This document shows, one piece after another, positions 1 to 13,329 of a stretch of DNA of 64,000 nt. The notes beneath the pieces are model-generated. The model searched no databases, was not told the DNA's origin, and saw only the letters and a list, made by a program, of their open reading frames with translations. The DNA lies in assembly GCA_020698575.1 (NCBI GenBank), contig CM036239.1, forward strand, positions 11,307,263 to 11,371,262, read 5' to 3'. Position 1 is the stretch's first letter. Every line of letters begins with the position of its first letter. The stretch comes from Bostrychus sinensis. Taxonomy: Eukaryota; Chordata; Actinopteri; Gobiiformes; Eleotridae. The position numbers and the translations under genes were made by a program.

Positions 1-2145
1 ATTTATCACAAAATATAATTTACAAAGTGAACAGTGCCCTCCATACAGTCCAGCAGACTGAAGGGGGACCTTGTGGACAACAAGGGAACTGCAGGTGAAA
101 GTGTGTGGGCCAAAGTCATGGAGCTCAGCTCAAACACATAAGAAACATTACGTTATAGAGAGGCTGCTCAGTAACTGTTGTACACCTGCTGATGATAAAT
201 CCTCACTGTTCACTGTGTTGCAGGGGGAGCTCTCTGTGCTCAGGTGAGGATCACCTGTCTGTGAATCTGCATCACATGATTCATGTATGCACTCACAGAC
301 TTATAGAAAACCACCTTCAGACCTGTCTATGGCACACTTTTTAAATTTAGAATATTTATTTGACTAAAAGGCTAGTCTCTCCTGAACCTTTCGTTTTTCT
401 GTGTGAATGAGGAACTGTCTCTCTCCTCTGTGCAGCTGCCATGGCCCCTCCCCTCTCTGCTCAGCTCAGAAGAACAGCTCCTCTTTCTACTCTCTCATCC
501 TTTTAACTATTAAAACTAAGTTATGGGAACTGAAGATCTCTTTTCTGACCATTTTTGAGTAAAACTGTACTGTACTGTTGCGCACAAACATTTTACATGT
601 CCCACTGATAGAGAGCTAACGCGCGTATCTAATTAGTCTGTATTTAATATTGTTAATGATTTTTTTTATTTTAATGGTGAATATCTCTGCTCTGCCACCC
701 TTGATCTTTGTGCTAAAATGCATTAAAGAGTAACTGAACTGTAGTTCAGGCCTTTCCACTGCCCACAAAGACTGAAAAAGTGGGTGGAGACCATCCAGAG
801 CCAGAGTGGGAGAACTGAGGGAGGACCTGGACCTGTGACCGAAAGCTGTTAGAGCACCGTCAAGGACATCCTCTGCAGCAGGGCTGCCAAGCCCCCCCCC
901 CCCCCCCCCCCAAAAAAAAAAAAAAAAAATGGAAATAAATAATAATAACAATAAATTAAAATATATAAATAAAAAAACAACAGATATAATAAAAATAAAA
1001 AATAAATAAATAAAAATACACATTAAAACCCATCTCTGAAAAAGTAAACAAATGTGTAAATCTATATTTGTAAGTGTCAAAAACCTAATAACCAAATCAC
1101 TGTTGTCATGTGGATATTTTGGAGAGTAAATCCCTTGGTGACTTCTGTAACCCTCTGCCAGATGTTGTTTTTGTCCCAAAAATGCCTTAACACTTTTATT
1201 TTGGAGGCGACAGATTGTAAGTTTTTGTATTTTGCTCCATGGTGCCTAACGAGCAAGTGAGCAGAGTCAGTCTGAGTTTCTTGACTCCCGCTGTGAGAGG
1301 GAAAACGAGGGGAGGAGGAGACAGAACAGCAAGCAGTCAGGGGCTGCATCACATTTTTGGGAAAACATCAATCTAAACATGGCAACTACCGGACTGAGAC
1401 GAGAGCATGGGGGAGAGACGCAGAGGGCGTAGGAAGCACGGCGCTGTGGGAGGTGACACGTGGCACAGGTCAGGTAACGAGGGCAAATACTAGCTCTGTC
1501 TGGAACTACTGAACAGAAGTAGCACTCTGACAGTTTTAACAACAAAATGTGAATTTAGACCTTTTTTTATACAACGGTCAAGGACAACTATAAATAATGG
1601 AATGTCCCACTAAAGCCTTGCTTGTGGCTGATCAGCAAAAAAAAAAAAAAAGTGGTTTCGGGTTGGGTTACTCTAAGGAGTGTAAATGCAGAGTAAAATT
1701 TGATAATTGCAAACAAAAACATTAATTCCGAAACTAACCCTAACATTTGTAAAGTCCAAAAACATAGGTTGTATTTTGATGTTTTAGTTATGTCACAGTG
1801 TGTGTAGGTAGATTGTAATCGAAAGTTAAGCGGGTAAGATTGTGCAGCATTATCCAGGGCATGTTACGAAGTTGCTGACAGTCGGGTGAGAAACAAACAT
1901 TGCTGTGACGCCATCATAAGGAAGTGTGTCCAGGACACATTGGGTGTGCCCTCTTCACACAGGACGGATGCTGTACAGAGCAAATTGGACCATCCCCTGC
2001 TTTCAGCTTTTGATCTCTGAGAGCAGCAGTGGATGTTCGTCATCAGTGACTTCTTCATGATGATCACGATTAGTCTGAATCAATTAATCTGAAGAACTGA
2101 AGGGGCCTAACAATAAAGATGAATTAAATGTATTACTACTACTAC

Positions 2146-2146
<1 letters not shown>
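1..2146. other. Intergenic, no gene recognised
   Basis: No coding exon is recognisable here. The stretch holds a poly(C)/poly(A) junction at 892-929 and an AT-rich tract around 930-1025. A GC- and purine-rich patch at about 1250-1480 shows no credible open frame or splice pair. The small open frames are short and low-complexity. Confidence 0.5.
892..929. repeat. Poly(C)-poly(A) tract
   Basis: Twenty C (892-911) are followed directly by eighteen A (912-929). It is a simple homopolymer pair and probably length-variable. Confidence 0.9.
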
Positions 2147-2242
<96 letters not shown>

Positions 2243-2470
2243 CATTGTATTTAAATGGAGCTTTTCTGAATTCTCAAAGCACTTTATAATTAGGTGCATT
2301 ATTCTTTCATTTCTCAGTCACACTCGGTGGTAAACTATTTCTGTAGCCAGAGCTGCCCTGGGGCAGACTGACAGAGATGTGGCTGCCATTCTACGTCTAC
2401 AGCCTATCCACAAATAAATCACACAATCACACAAACACATACAGGCAAAGTGTCTTGCCCAGGAGGTTAC
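2147..2470 (+). repeat. (ATT)n(AAT)n palindrome with adjoining interspersed repeat, copy 1
   Basis: A run of ATT (from about 2147) turns into AAT (to 2241), giving a self-complementary block. It is followed by a sequence beginning TGCATTGTATTTAAATGGAG and ending near GGCAAAGTGTCTTGCCCAGG. The same right-hand sequence, also next to an ATT/AAT palindrome, recurs at 21207-21372, so this is one repeat family. The GTCTTGCCCAAG tail is common in fish non-LTR or SINE tails, but the family cannot be named from here. Confidence 0.7.
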
Positions 2471-2492
2471 CTATACATTTAAAGTATTGTTT

Positions 2493-2524
<32 letters not shown>

Positions 2525-2526
2525 AT

Positions 2527-2602
<76 letters not shown>
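2493..2602. repeat. (CA)n microsatellite
   Basis: About 55 dinucleotide units of AC/CA, with a few GCAC and GCATGCAC interruptions near the start. It is next to the copy-1 interspersed repeat and likely polymorphic. Confidence 0.95.
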
Positions 2603-2604
<2 letters not shown>

Positions 2605-4653
2605 TGATAGGACTGCAACTAACAATTATTTTGATAATTGATTAATCTGTTGATTATCAAAATTCATAATGAGATAGTGAAGAAAGTAAAGTAGTTAAAA
2701 ACTTGAGGCGTTAGTGTACATTATTTTTAACAGTTTCTGTGGCTTTACTGCTCTGTGTTGGTAATAAACCCTCCTCTCTAAACAAATGACATGTTTCAGA
2801 GTCTTTACTACAGTTAGTGACTAATCAGTTAATCAGCCCTAATTTAATAAATTATTTGAGATATAACTTTTTATTGTTTTTGTAATAAAAAATAGTTTGA
2901 TTTGGATGATAAATCAGATGCATATATTTAAATGCAAAAGCTAGCATCATTGAAAAATATGTAAATGTGGGCCTCCCACTGGGTCACTGTGCAGCATGTG
3001 CAGCATCTTAATTTACCTCTGAATCTGATTCATTTCTCTTTCAGATGTCCACACTTTATATTGTGTACTGGTTTAATTCTATGTCCTTTTAATTATTATT
3101 ATCTTGACTGGTTAACATAATTAACATTCCTCTGTGCAGTGCTTTTAAACACAGAACTAACCAAAATCAGGGTTTTTAAGGTTGTTGCTTCAGCTTAGGA
3201 ATCTAATTACTACCAGCACCTATCCATTTGTGTAATTTAACTTGCCCCTAAAGGCCACTTATAAAGCATGCAGCCTCCATTTCCTCACAACACTGAAACC
3301 CCCTTGTTTTGGTCTCAGATGACTGTGTATTGGCAGGAGCTATCGATTTGTGTAGAAGATTAATAATTAGCCACGCTTGTGCATATTTGATAAAAGCTGT
3401 AAAATTCTCTGTAGAGCTGCGCCGTAAAGCATCAGTTAAACCAGCCAAGTGAGCCTGCTGCTGCCTCGTCCCGGAAAAAACTCAATAATCCTTTAATACA
3501 TTTCAAATATCATAGGACTGCTTCAATTCCCCTCAGCAACATTAAAAGCATGAGAGCTACAAACACATTAAAGCCGAGTAAAATCCCAGAGCAACATAAG
3601 AGTCAAAATGTGTTAAATTAAAGAAAAAGGCTCCTCCAAAGTCACAAAGGAGCCCCCATTCTTAACACAAGTTACTGCAGAGGGACTGGAGACACTATGA
3701 CCAAAAGCTTTCACACTGGGTCATTAGAGGTAAACTGATATGTATTAATCTTAATTAAGGGTCTGCACACAATTATTTTACTACATATTGTTGTATTGTT
3801 CTATGCTGACCCCAGGATGAGTCCTCGAAACTGTAAGATAAACATAAACAGATGCATTGGACCCAAAACTCCCCACTCATGCATTATTGTGCATTGCTCA
3901 ACTTTTGGGACCTAAAAACAGACATTTAACCTAAAATACTTATTTATTAAGAGTGTTGTACATATTTTTCTACTTCTAAACCTTTGCTGGCACAGTTAGG
4001 ACATTGTAAGATTATACTTTCACTAAACATGTTTGCATAGATGGAACAAGGCTCTCGTGGCCATTTTTTGCTCACGTAAGAACAAATCAAAACCTTTTAC
4101 ATAAAGTCAGAACTGTGAAATTGCTTGGCCCTCAAAACTGTGTAATGAACCTGTGGGTCAGGTGTGTTTGTCCAGAACGTCTCAGAAATGCAATGCTGTG
4201 AGGTACTGAACCTTTGACACCAAAACTGTGTTGTTTTTTTTTTATATATACTTAATTTTTTTCAAATATAATTAGTGCAAAACCTATCATTATATCCACC
4301 ACAATATTCCACTCAAAAAAGAGAGAAAAAATGTAAAAATAACAGAAAAAAGAATAAAAAAAGAATAACAACAATAATGATAATACTAAATAATACTACC
4401 CTCACAGTGAATACAAATACATAGCCCTAATATTATAGACCTTTACAATAATTCATCATATTTATCCACCTATAAATAGATAAATAAACATTTACCATAA
4501 TCCCTGGTAATTCATAGGCCTACCTAACTAATATAGTTATTGTGTCATTGCACTTATTTCATGAACAATGAAGATTAGTATATATATATCCTTCATAACC
4601 CATCTTTTTTCAAAAACCTTATCTGTGAGCTATTTTTTCATTCAGTTTTACCC

Positions 4654-4684
<31 letters not shown>

Positions 4685-5138
4685 ACTCTTTAGTCATTAT
4701 TTTCAGTGCTGTAATTCTCAAATAAAAAATTAATATTTTTCATCTGATGTCACATTTATTGGTATTTTCCCCAATAAAACATTTTCTGGTTTCAGTTCCA
4801 GTTCTTTTGAAAAGTAATTTCTAGCCTTTTCTAGCCTTTCTTTCCAATATGGTTGTACTATTTTACACATAGATAATGTTGAAATAATCTGCATTGTGTG
4901 TGTTTAAGAGTGTTGTAGATATTTCATCATCAATTTCTAATTTTCTTTTATGCTTTTCCAAAACTAGGCTAATATAAATTAACTTTCATTCACCGTGTTT
5001 ACGTTAAAAAAAAAGACCAAGGTGCACATGTTGGCATTTGAGGTACAGAAATGAATAACAGACTATAGATATAGAATATACTATAGAATAACAGGCTCAG
5101 AGAGTTGCTGTCAAGGCCACCTCCACAATTTTGAGGTA
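2603..5138. other. Intergenic, AT-rich, no gene recognised
   Basis: No exon with credible coding character is seen. It contains a poly(C)(AC)n tract at 4651-4685 and A/T homopolymers around 4230-4380. Nothing else stands out. Confidence 0.5.
4651..4685. repeat. Poly(C)-(AC)n tract
   Basis: Twenty C are followed by about eight AC units. It is a simple-sequence tract in AT-rich DNA. Confidence 0.9.
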
Positions 5139-6304
5139 TATTGTGGCTTGCGAAAGTATTTATTCCCCTTAGCATTTCTCCTTTATTGTTGCCTTGCAGC
5201 CAGAAATTGAAATGCATCATTAGGAGTTTTATGTCAGTCACTTTACATCTAATGGCAACAACAATGAAGATGCAAAATATTTTTTAATGTGAAGCAAATA
5301 AGAAACATGACAGAAAAACAGAAAACTTGACCGTGCATAAGTATTCAGCCCCTTTTCAAAGAAGGCCCCAAGTAAAATTTGGTGGTACTTACTCTCAGAA
5401 GTCACAGAAATTTGGTGCAATTAAACTCATAATGCAACAAAACACCATTTAATTTGTCATTACAACATTTATAAAATAGGAGCTGGAGCTGTTTTTAGAT
5501 GGAGAATGAGCTGGTTTTATAAATCAAGCTCATAAAAACTTATCCTAAAAGACTTGGAGCTGGAAGTCCTTCAGAAGCTGTTTCTACAGACGACTGACTT
5601 TAGGGCAGTGAACGTAAACTGGAGCTTTTCCATCCCCCAGAATATTACTTGAATTCAGGAAGAGCCTAGTGAGAAGAGAAATATAGGTGCCTGTATACTT
5701 TTTTTGTGTGTGAAAGTAGCTTATGCCATAGTCTCTAATAAAAAAATGAAAAGAAGATCACTCTAATTAAAATTTCTTTTATTGTTTTACATGCTCATTT
5801 TTCACATATGTCCTTTCTTGGGCTTTTCCTACACACATAAGTACAAGCCTTGCACATAGTAAATAAATACAAATGCCCAATAAACGTGACAGGTTTCAGT
5901 TATTAGAAATGTTACTCTTTATTGTGATCTAAAACTTAAATACAAATGAAGGATTAACAGCTGTCAGGCATATGTGCACGCAGAATATTAATATTTTCAA
6001 TAATAATAGATCACTTATTTTATGAAATCATCTGGACCTCACTGTCTCTGCTGGGAAAATTTCTGGCCCTTTGACAAATGTAGTTGATGACTTCTGCTTT
6101 AGGGCATGAATACTTATGCACGGTCAAGTTTTCTGTTTTTCTGTCATAGTTCTTGTTTGCTTCACAATAAAAACAATTTAGCATTTTCATACTTGTTGGC
6201 GTGAGCTGTAAAGTGACTAGCATAAACCTCCCAATGATCCATTTTGTAAGGCAACAATAAAATAAAAATGCTAAGGGGTATGAATACTTTTGCAAGCTGC
6301 TGTA
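5139..6304. mobile_element. Tc1/mariner-like foldback element with long inverted arms
   Basis: Terminal inverted arms of about 215 bp run 5139-5355 and, reversed, 6090-6304. The arms share the blocks CTTAGCATTT, TTATTGTTGCCTT, AGTCACTTTACA and CAGAAAACTTGACCGTGCAT. Each end sits on a TA dinucleotide, as expected for Tc1/mariner target duplication, and the outer ends have the TTGCRAAAGTATT form seen in fish Tc1 relatives. The 730-bp interior has no transposase frame that I can see, so it is non-autonomous. Confidence 0.75.
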
Positions 6305-8663
6305 TTTCTTTCTTTGCAAAGATGATATTGATTTGATCACAAATTAGGCGAGAGAAATGAGTCTCTGTGGCCAATAACTGGTGTGAATGTCCACTGACGC
6401 AAGAATTAATAGTGCAAATAAAAGAGGAAATTGAAAGTGATACAATCTTTCATTCATGCAATTATTTCCAGACTTGTTAAACTCTAGTGTAGAATGATAA
6501 TCTAACGACACAATGGGCAGGCTGAGAACTCTGTGGGGAGTTGTAACCAATGCTACTCAGTATGACACATTAAACCAGTGTGACGATCGTGGCACAAACG
6601 GCACGTGTTTTTGTTGTAGACTCAAATCAACAAAGCAGGGTTTCATTTAAGGGCTGAGGTAACTTTAAAGTACCAGCAGGGAGAACCACCCGGGAAGGTT
6701 TGTGTGCGTGTCATCATTATCATCATCATTATCATCATCTTTATTGTCTGATTCAAGGTCCATATAAAAAACATCACAAGACAAATCCAACACAACAGAT
6801 TAAAGTGGAATTCAGTAACTCTTCTCTTGCCTTTCTTTCCTCTGTAAAGCTCCTCCTAGATTTCGGAGTAAAGCACTATTGTAAATACTCACAAGCCCAG
6901 TTGACTCCTGTGTGACCCCTCGCTTGTCTTTACTTTCCTTTTCCCTTTCGCATATCTGTACAAAGTTTTTTCTGCCATTTGGCCACTCTGGAACGACGAA
7001 AATTGAGAAATAAGGCCACCGATAGCTTGTTGTTTTGCTAACCGGGATGTGCCGCTTTCACGCGAGACCTGGGACTTCTGTGACTCCGGGTCGATGGCAC
7101 TCACTGTTGCAATTGTCACTTTCAGCCCAGAGACACCAGGGGGAGCTGCTGCATGCTTCATTTACCCCACAACAACTCATTTAACCATCACACAGAGTTC
7201 GAAACTGTTTATAAAGGGTAAAAAAGTTACTGAGTTCTGCTTTCATGGCATTATTAGATTAGATATTAGGTTAACCCACTGCAATACTGATTATTCTTGT
7301 TAGTATTATAAGCAGTAGAATTAGTAATATTGTAGTATTATTAGTAGTATAATCATATTAGTAATGCTGTGACATATTATAATTTTTATAATAATGAGGA
7401 CTACAATGAATATAATGTAACTATTTGTAATAGCACATACATTTATTAGCACCTTAACTCTAAACTCTGGAAGCAGCCATACAGTATTGTTTAATGTCAG
7501 GGAGTTAATTGAGGTTGGGAGTAAAAATAAAATTCTACTTCCTCCCACTCCTTTTCGAGCCAACATTTAAATGTAAATAAGTCTGTGTGTGTATATGTAA
7601 TGTAATTGTGATATACAGTTTTCATATTATATATTATTTTTGCTGTACATATGTATATTATGTATGCACTGTATACTTTTCTATTTCAAATGTGAACATT
7701 GTATTGTACAAGAAATATTATTTTTTCACAGGGTTGAAATAAAAATCAATCAAATCAAACTTGAGTAAATTTTTATTCAAGTATATATTTGTAGTAATCT
7801 AAATTAGAATTTTTTTTACTTGGTGGTAAAGTTGGTAGTATTAGTAGCAGTAAAAGTAGTGGTAGTAGCAGGGTCATAGGAGTTGAAGAAGTAGCATTTA
7901 ATATAAAGTAAATTTCACAGTCAGTATTTTTTACTTTAACTAAAGTAACCATTTTGATGTTTGAGTACTCCTACTTGAGTAGTATTATTTAGTAGGTAAG
8001 AGTACTATTACTTGAGTACAGATTTTGCTGTTGAATGTGTAAATGTTCTGTGTGTTGCCCTTCTCCCTGCTTTTTGAAGTGTTGTAGCACTTCCAGGCCA
8101 GCACTGTAAATAAAAAATGTTCCTACATTTGAAGCCTGGTGAAATAAAGGTTAAATGAAAGAACATGATGTGCTTTTTGCCGTCTGTGTAACATATGATC
8201 TGATGTCAGGCGTGAGGCCTGTTTAAAACAAATAGCATATGCTGGTGTTCATCTGTCCCACTGGATAATAGATCAGCTGCCTCCAGGTCAGCTTCGTCCC
8301 GCCTTTATCCTCCTTTTTTCCTTCTCTGCGGGAGGTGCGTTGTTGTGCCGGGTCAGGAGAAAAAGCTGCAGTTTCCTTTTCCAATTGAGAGAAGTTCAAA
8401 CGACTACTCCCCTAATCGGAGTTTCGTGTTTGCAGTACATGCAGTTTCAACTCCTGTCTTAACTGGAGTAAGGTAATAATTTGGGTTTTCCTGCATGTAA
8501 GTGCAGTGAGTGATGTCTGGCTCTGTGCTGTCCTGCTGAGGTTCATGCTCGGGTTAATCAGCAGCGCCATAGGAACAGGTTAATCACAGCAATCACTCAC
8601 TATAGGCTCTCATTCAAGTTTAGATGTTGGGAAAAAAAAGGAGAACCAAGACTAAAAATACTT
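6305..8663. other. Intergenic, no gene recognised
   Basis: No gene is seen. The part at 7740-8030 has several AGTACTCNTACTTGAGTA-type strings, similar to the sequence inside the hAT MITE at 59242-59757, so it may be a decayed relative. 8100-8160 resembles a LINE-type 3' tail (GGTGAAATAAAGGTTAAATG). Confidence 0.45.
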
Positions 8664-9158
8664 CTGCAGGCTTCATACAGTCATGAAGACCTTATGGAAT
8701 TTTAAAATGCAATTTCCAGGCCCTGGAAAAGTTTTGGAATTCTATATTTTAGTGTAAAGTTTTGGAAAGGTTTTGGAAATTTAACATTCGACCACTACTA
8801 GTTAAAACCTGCACCAGCCTGCATAGATGATTACTTTATATCTTAATTTACTTTTTAAAAATATGTTCTGAACCAACTTACCAAGCATAATTATCTTTTA
8901 ATCACTGGTGTAGGCTATAAGTCACGGAAATTAGTGGAATAACATATTTCTGGGGGGAGAGCCCCAAATCATTTTTTTTTTCCAACTGGCAAATTTCCAA
9001 TTTAAACAAATGGCATTGTAGCAAAGCCACACTGGACATTTCCAATACTATTTATAAGTCATTTCAATCATTCAGGTCTTGGAATTTTAGTCAAAAGTTT
9101 TGGAAAAATAATGGAAAAGTCTTGGAAAATTATTGGTAAAAAGTGTATAAACCCTGCT
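8664..9158. mobile_element. Probable MITE with degenerate inverted ends
   Basis: The left end GCAGGCTTCATACAG pairs with the reverse complement of the right end (AGCAGGGTTTATACAC). The interior repeats the phrase TTTTGGAAAAGT/TTTTGGAATT many times. No target duplication is clear and no protein is encoded. The class is uncertain. Confidence 0.5.
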
Positions 9159-9320
9159 ATTAACACAGCAGAAAAGGTCAAATTAAGAATGAAAAAGAGA
9201 AATCTGGCACTTTTCTCTTTGTCTTTTTATTTGATAGACACAGCAGAGAAAATAGGGAACAGAACCAGTTTCCGTTCATTTTGTATTCGCTTGCATGCAG
9301 TGATTCACATATTGACTAAT

Positions 9321-10056
9321 GCTGCGTTCACACCGGATGCGTTTGAGGCGTCAAATTTGTGTGTCAAAACAAATATGTTCAGACGCAAATTCGCGTCATG
9401 GGAGGAGTCTGTTGTGCCAGGATAATTGTTTCAAGGCTAACTCTAACTGAGGCCATCCTGGTTTGCTCACCTATTGTCCCGTGTCAGCGCGAGGACATGT
9501 CCCCAGGACACTACTGCTGTTTTTAAGCACTCAGCCCCAGCAGCTGAGCTGAAACATGGAGGAGTTTTTTCTTGTTTGATAGTGGCCTTTGGTGGTTTTA
9601 GCGGGGGCTGGGCTAGCACACAGTACACAGACTCTGTTTTCCCAGTTGTTTAGCAGAGAGCAGTAACTGCTAATCCAACCAGCTCAGCTTATGGTAAAGT
9701 TAAGGTCCCCTTTATATCTTGTTACTATCTTTCTGACTGCTGTCTTTATAAAGAAGAAGAGGTGCTGTAGGCTGTAGCTTACAGCTCCAGGTTCACATTG
9801 ACAACGTCGATAAGTCCACCGTGATTGTTTTGAAGGATTTCCACTTCCTATGTCCTCCCACATCTCTTCAGGAACTAGATCCTGATTGGTTAATGCGCCG
9901 CGAATATTTACCAAAGTTCAGAGCCTGATTCGCGATGTGCTGAATGCTTGATTCACTCTGCGGGACGTCTAGATCCTGTGTTTACATAGACTTAACATGT
10001 AAACCAGACGTCCCAGATGCCCCAGACGCCTCAAACGTGCCTGGTGTGAATGTAGC
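9321..10056. mobile_element. MITE with ~30-bp imperfect inverted ends
   Basis: The left end GCTGCGTTCACACCGGATGC, then GTTTGAGGCGTC, pairs with the right end read in reverse (GCTACATTCACACCAGGCAC, then GTTTGAGGCGTC). The element is about 736 bp, without a transposase. The target duplication is ambiguous, so the superfamily is not assigned. Confidence 0.65.
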
Positions 10057-10064
10057 AGGTTTAG

Positions 10065-10240
10065 TAGTAGGTTTTATGCCGGATGCCCTGCCTGATGCAA
10101 CCATCTCCATTTATCTGGGTTTGGGGCCATCATACAAAGTACATTGGCTTGTGACCCCTTGTGCCTGGATTAGAGAGCAACAAATCTGCCTGAGCTGGGA
10201 GTCAAACCCAGATCCCAGGGCAGCCCATCTTGGATGTTTT
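10065..10240. repeat. Interspersed repeat fragment (ATGCCGGATGCCCT family)
   Basis: The string TTTATGCCGGATGCCCTGCC and the following phrase around GGCTTGTGACCCCTTGTGCC are typical of a common fish repeat. Shorter relatives with GGTTTTTACNCTRGATGCCC occur at about 46780-46875 and 48215-48310. No protein is encoded. Confidence 0.5.
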
Positions 10241-13200
10241 CAAATTTTGGGGAAAAAATCTTTAACATGGACCACACCTCACATATAATAAATAGTGCAT
10301 TAGCAAAATGAAGGAGGGTGAGGTAGATTGGGCCTTATTTGACAAAAAGCTCCCAGGCATCGAACATTTTTACCCTGCCCCTGTTCTTAAGGCATAAAGA
10401 CAAATAGGGAGTCGAGTTAAAGTGAAGAGGATGGTAGGATGAGACACAAAAAAACAAGAACAATTAAATGTTATTTACAGTATATGCCTCAAAAAGGAAG
10501 AGGTGGGTTTGACGTGTGTGGGCCTCCTCCCAAACCTTAGATAAAATAAACTTATCTTCACCCTTCACAGCTAAAAAGTTTTATGTTTTTGTAGGTGAGT
10601 TTTTCATACACATCTTTCCTTCTCTGGTGGTTGACCTTGGCTCTCTTTTCTTGTCTTCCCTCTTGTGATTATCTCTGTATCAGCGTAATTACAGCTCATT
10701 CATCTTTTCTGCCAGGATTCAAGGACAACACTCACACATATGCACGTCAGCCATTTCTCACAGTTTCACACTGATAATTTGAGGAAATATTTCTTTAATT
10801 ATGATTCATATCTAGGTCATTCATAACCATTACCAGAGTCAGGTGCAGTGTGTGTGTGCAAAAGAATGAGCAGATAGCACAGGAGTTTCGTGTGTGTATA
10901 GTAATGTGATGACTACATGGTTCTACATTAACAATAGTAGATATACTGTATATATGTATATGTACATATTGCACACACTTACTTACACACTGATGTAACA
11001 GAAACTCTCTACTTTGTCTACATATACAGGTCTATTACACAATGACCAGAGTGTAAAAGCTTTACAGGCAAATGAGATAAGAACTGGTATAAAGAAAAGA
11101 AGATGCAGAGAAGATGAATACATTGCTGAAGTCTTGATGCGTTCTGTTTTCTCGCTCTGTAACTAAAGTGTACAGCGTATCTCATTTCCTAAACAGTTTG
11201 TGTGTCTGTGTAGTTATTTCATACTGCTCTTTAATCTTATCAAAATGTTGTAAACAAAAGCAAAGTGGAAAATAGAATGGAAATCAAAACCTCAGGCAAC
11301 AATGATGTGTGATGACTAAAACCAATGCAAGTGAGACACAGTGACAGAGCGTATGATGGACAATTACTAATGGTACATGCGTATGTACAAAATCTGAAAC
11401 TTGACACCAGAAGAGAAAAAATTCCCAACTGTTCAGACACCATCATCATCACACTTTTAGCACATTACACACAGAGGCTTGCAAAATCTAAAACACAATG
11501 ATCTGCTTTTGAAACCCCAAATGAAACAGAAATACTTTATTTTTTCCACAACACTGTTCAATAAAATACTACACCATCCTTTCCAAAATCCACATAAAAC
11601 CAATTCAGTCATGTGACAAAAAACAAAAACAAAAAAAATCTGAAGCTAAAGACACTTAGAGACAAGACAGATCAAATAGGTTCAATAGAAACAGTGGCTC
11701 TGCAGAGGAGATCACTGGTCCAAGCCTCTGTGGTCCAAATCTGAACCAGGGCCTGACTCCGCTCTGAGCTGAAACATTTTACATATATTATATGTAACTT
11801 GTAGTACTTACCCCTCCTGTAACGTTAGTTGGAGCCTTTGGGTTCTAAGCCTATGATTTAGTAAAAATGGGAACAAAACACCACTGTGCATCACAATATT
11901 TATTAAAAAATCTAATAACATACAGTGGCAGTATTCACTAATTAAGCTGAATTATACAGTTTCCATGAAGTCAAGATGAATTTATAAAATATATAAAATG
12001 TATTGTAATTTCTAAAAGTGTTACACACAGACGCACACATACAGGTAAGAGACTGACTGACAGCAAGGACGAAGGCAGCTACAAAGAACAAAGACAAAAG
12101 AAAAAAAGGGAAAAATATGAAATATGAAAAAAAGAAGAAAATATGATAAAGCAGTTGTTCACAAAAGCAGTGGCTGAGTGTGTGTAAGTCAGTGGGTTTA
12201 TCATGTGCTGCTTTCATTTGTCTCTCTGCTGTTAGGAACAAAGTATTTTTCAGACTTGGTGCGTGTAGATTTAAAACACTGCACACAGTTTATTACTCTG
12301 TCTGTTTGCTGATGTTGTTTATGTCTAAAACAAACATTAAAACCTTTATACTTTACAGAACCCTGTACTCAAACAGACGCCATTAATCAGGTGAGAAGAG
12401 TTATTAAATTAGCTCTTCTTCCATCTTTGTAAGGCGCGCTACAGATAACCAGCTGTGTTAGGCCAGTTTCAAATTGACCAGAGAGAAACAATTTGCTGTG
12501 AGTGAGGAACCAGACTGTCCTGTTTTCAAAAGGAAATTAGGAGAGGTACCAATAGAGAACACAAGTTGCCGGCCGAACCCACAACCAGGAATGCAAACCA
12601 CTCTGCTGCCTCGCTCACTGTTCTGTACATTTACAGAAAAATATTACAATATTTACAACAAAATAACATGAGAGGTTTATAATTTATTGCAACTTTGTGG
12701 ATACATTTCTGCCTTCTGTGTGTCCCCGTTTTACCCCAAAACCACTCTGTTTTGTATTTCACCCTTAATTTGAACCAATCACACTCCCAGTTCCCTTCAG
12801 CAAGCCAATCAGTTCCGCTGTATGACTCTCACTCATGTGTATAATGATCTGTCAGCCAATCACATTCAGCCTGGGGCCAGACACTCTCCTCCAATTGGAT
12901 GTGCTTCCTTTATGCTCTGTGATCATCTTCCACATTTAGTTAAATATATTTACTTTTATTCAGTGTTTTATCTTAATATTTAGTCACATATCAGAACTTG
13001 AACTGAAAGAAATATGATATGATGAGGTTGGATAGGACGATAAAGTAGGTTTGACGCTATTTAACTGTTCAACAAATTCATATACAGTGTATAACTAAAC
13101 CTCATTTTGTAGTACTTCCACAAAGGAGATTAAGTTTTTACTGTTGTTGGTTTGTTTGTATATATATATATATGTATATTTTAATTTTCAGGAAATGTTA

Positions 13201-13329
13201 GTAATAGGCCAAGAAATGAATCATTTAGTTTCTTGTGTGGATGTGAAACACTATGATTCTTTACCATATACAAAGAAATGTTGAATTTGTTCAATCAAAC
13301 TCTGCGTAAAACAAGGGAAATCCTTACAA
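10241..13329. other. Intergenic, no gene recognised
   Basis: No coding exon is found. The stretch is AT-rich, with a cluster of CCAAT boxes at 12775-12898 that is listed separately. Confidence 0.5.
12775..12898 (+). promoter_or_regulatory. Cluster of CCAAT boxes
   Basis: CCAAT occurs at 12775, 12805, 12856 and 12891 on the plus strand. An inverted ATTGG overlaps the last one (CCAATTGG, 12891-12898). Spacings are 30, 51 and 35 bp. CCAATCA(C/G) is the NF-Y consensus in vertebrate promoters. No TATA box, CpG island or downstream exon is seen, so promoter function is only a suggestion. Confidence 0.3.

Noticed and set aside
2377..2618. His/Thr and Cys/Val repeat open frames
   Set aside because: They are translations of a CA microsatellite.
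8270..8500. Possible exon with CAG/GTAAGG-like edges
   Set aside because: No frame across it shows family similarity and the splice-like strings are common by chance.
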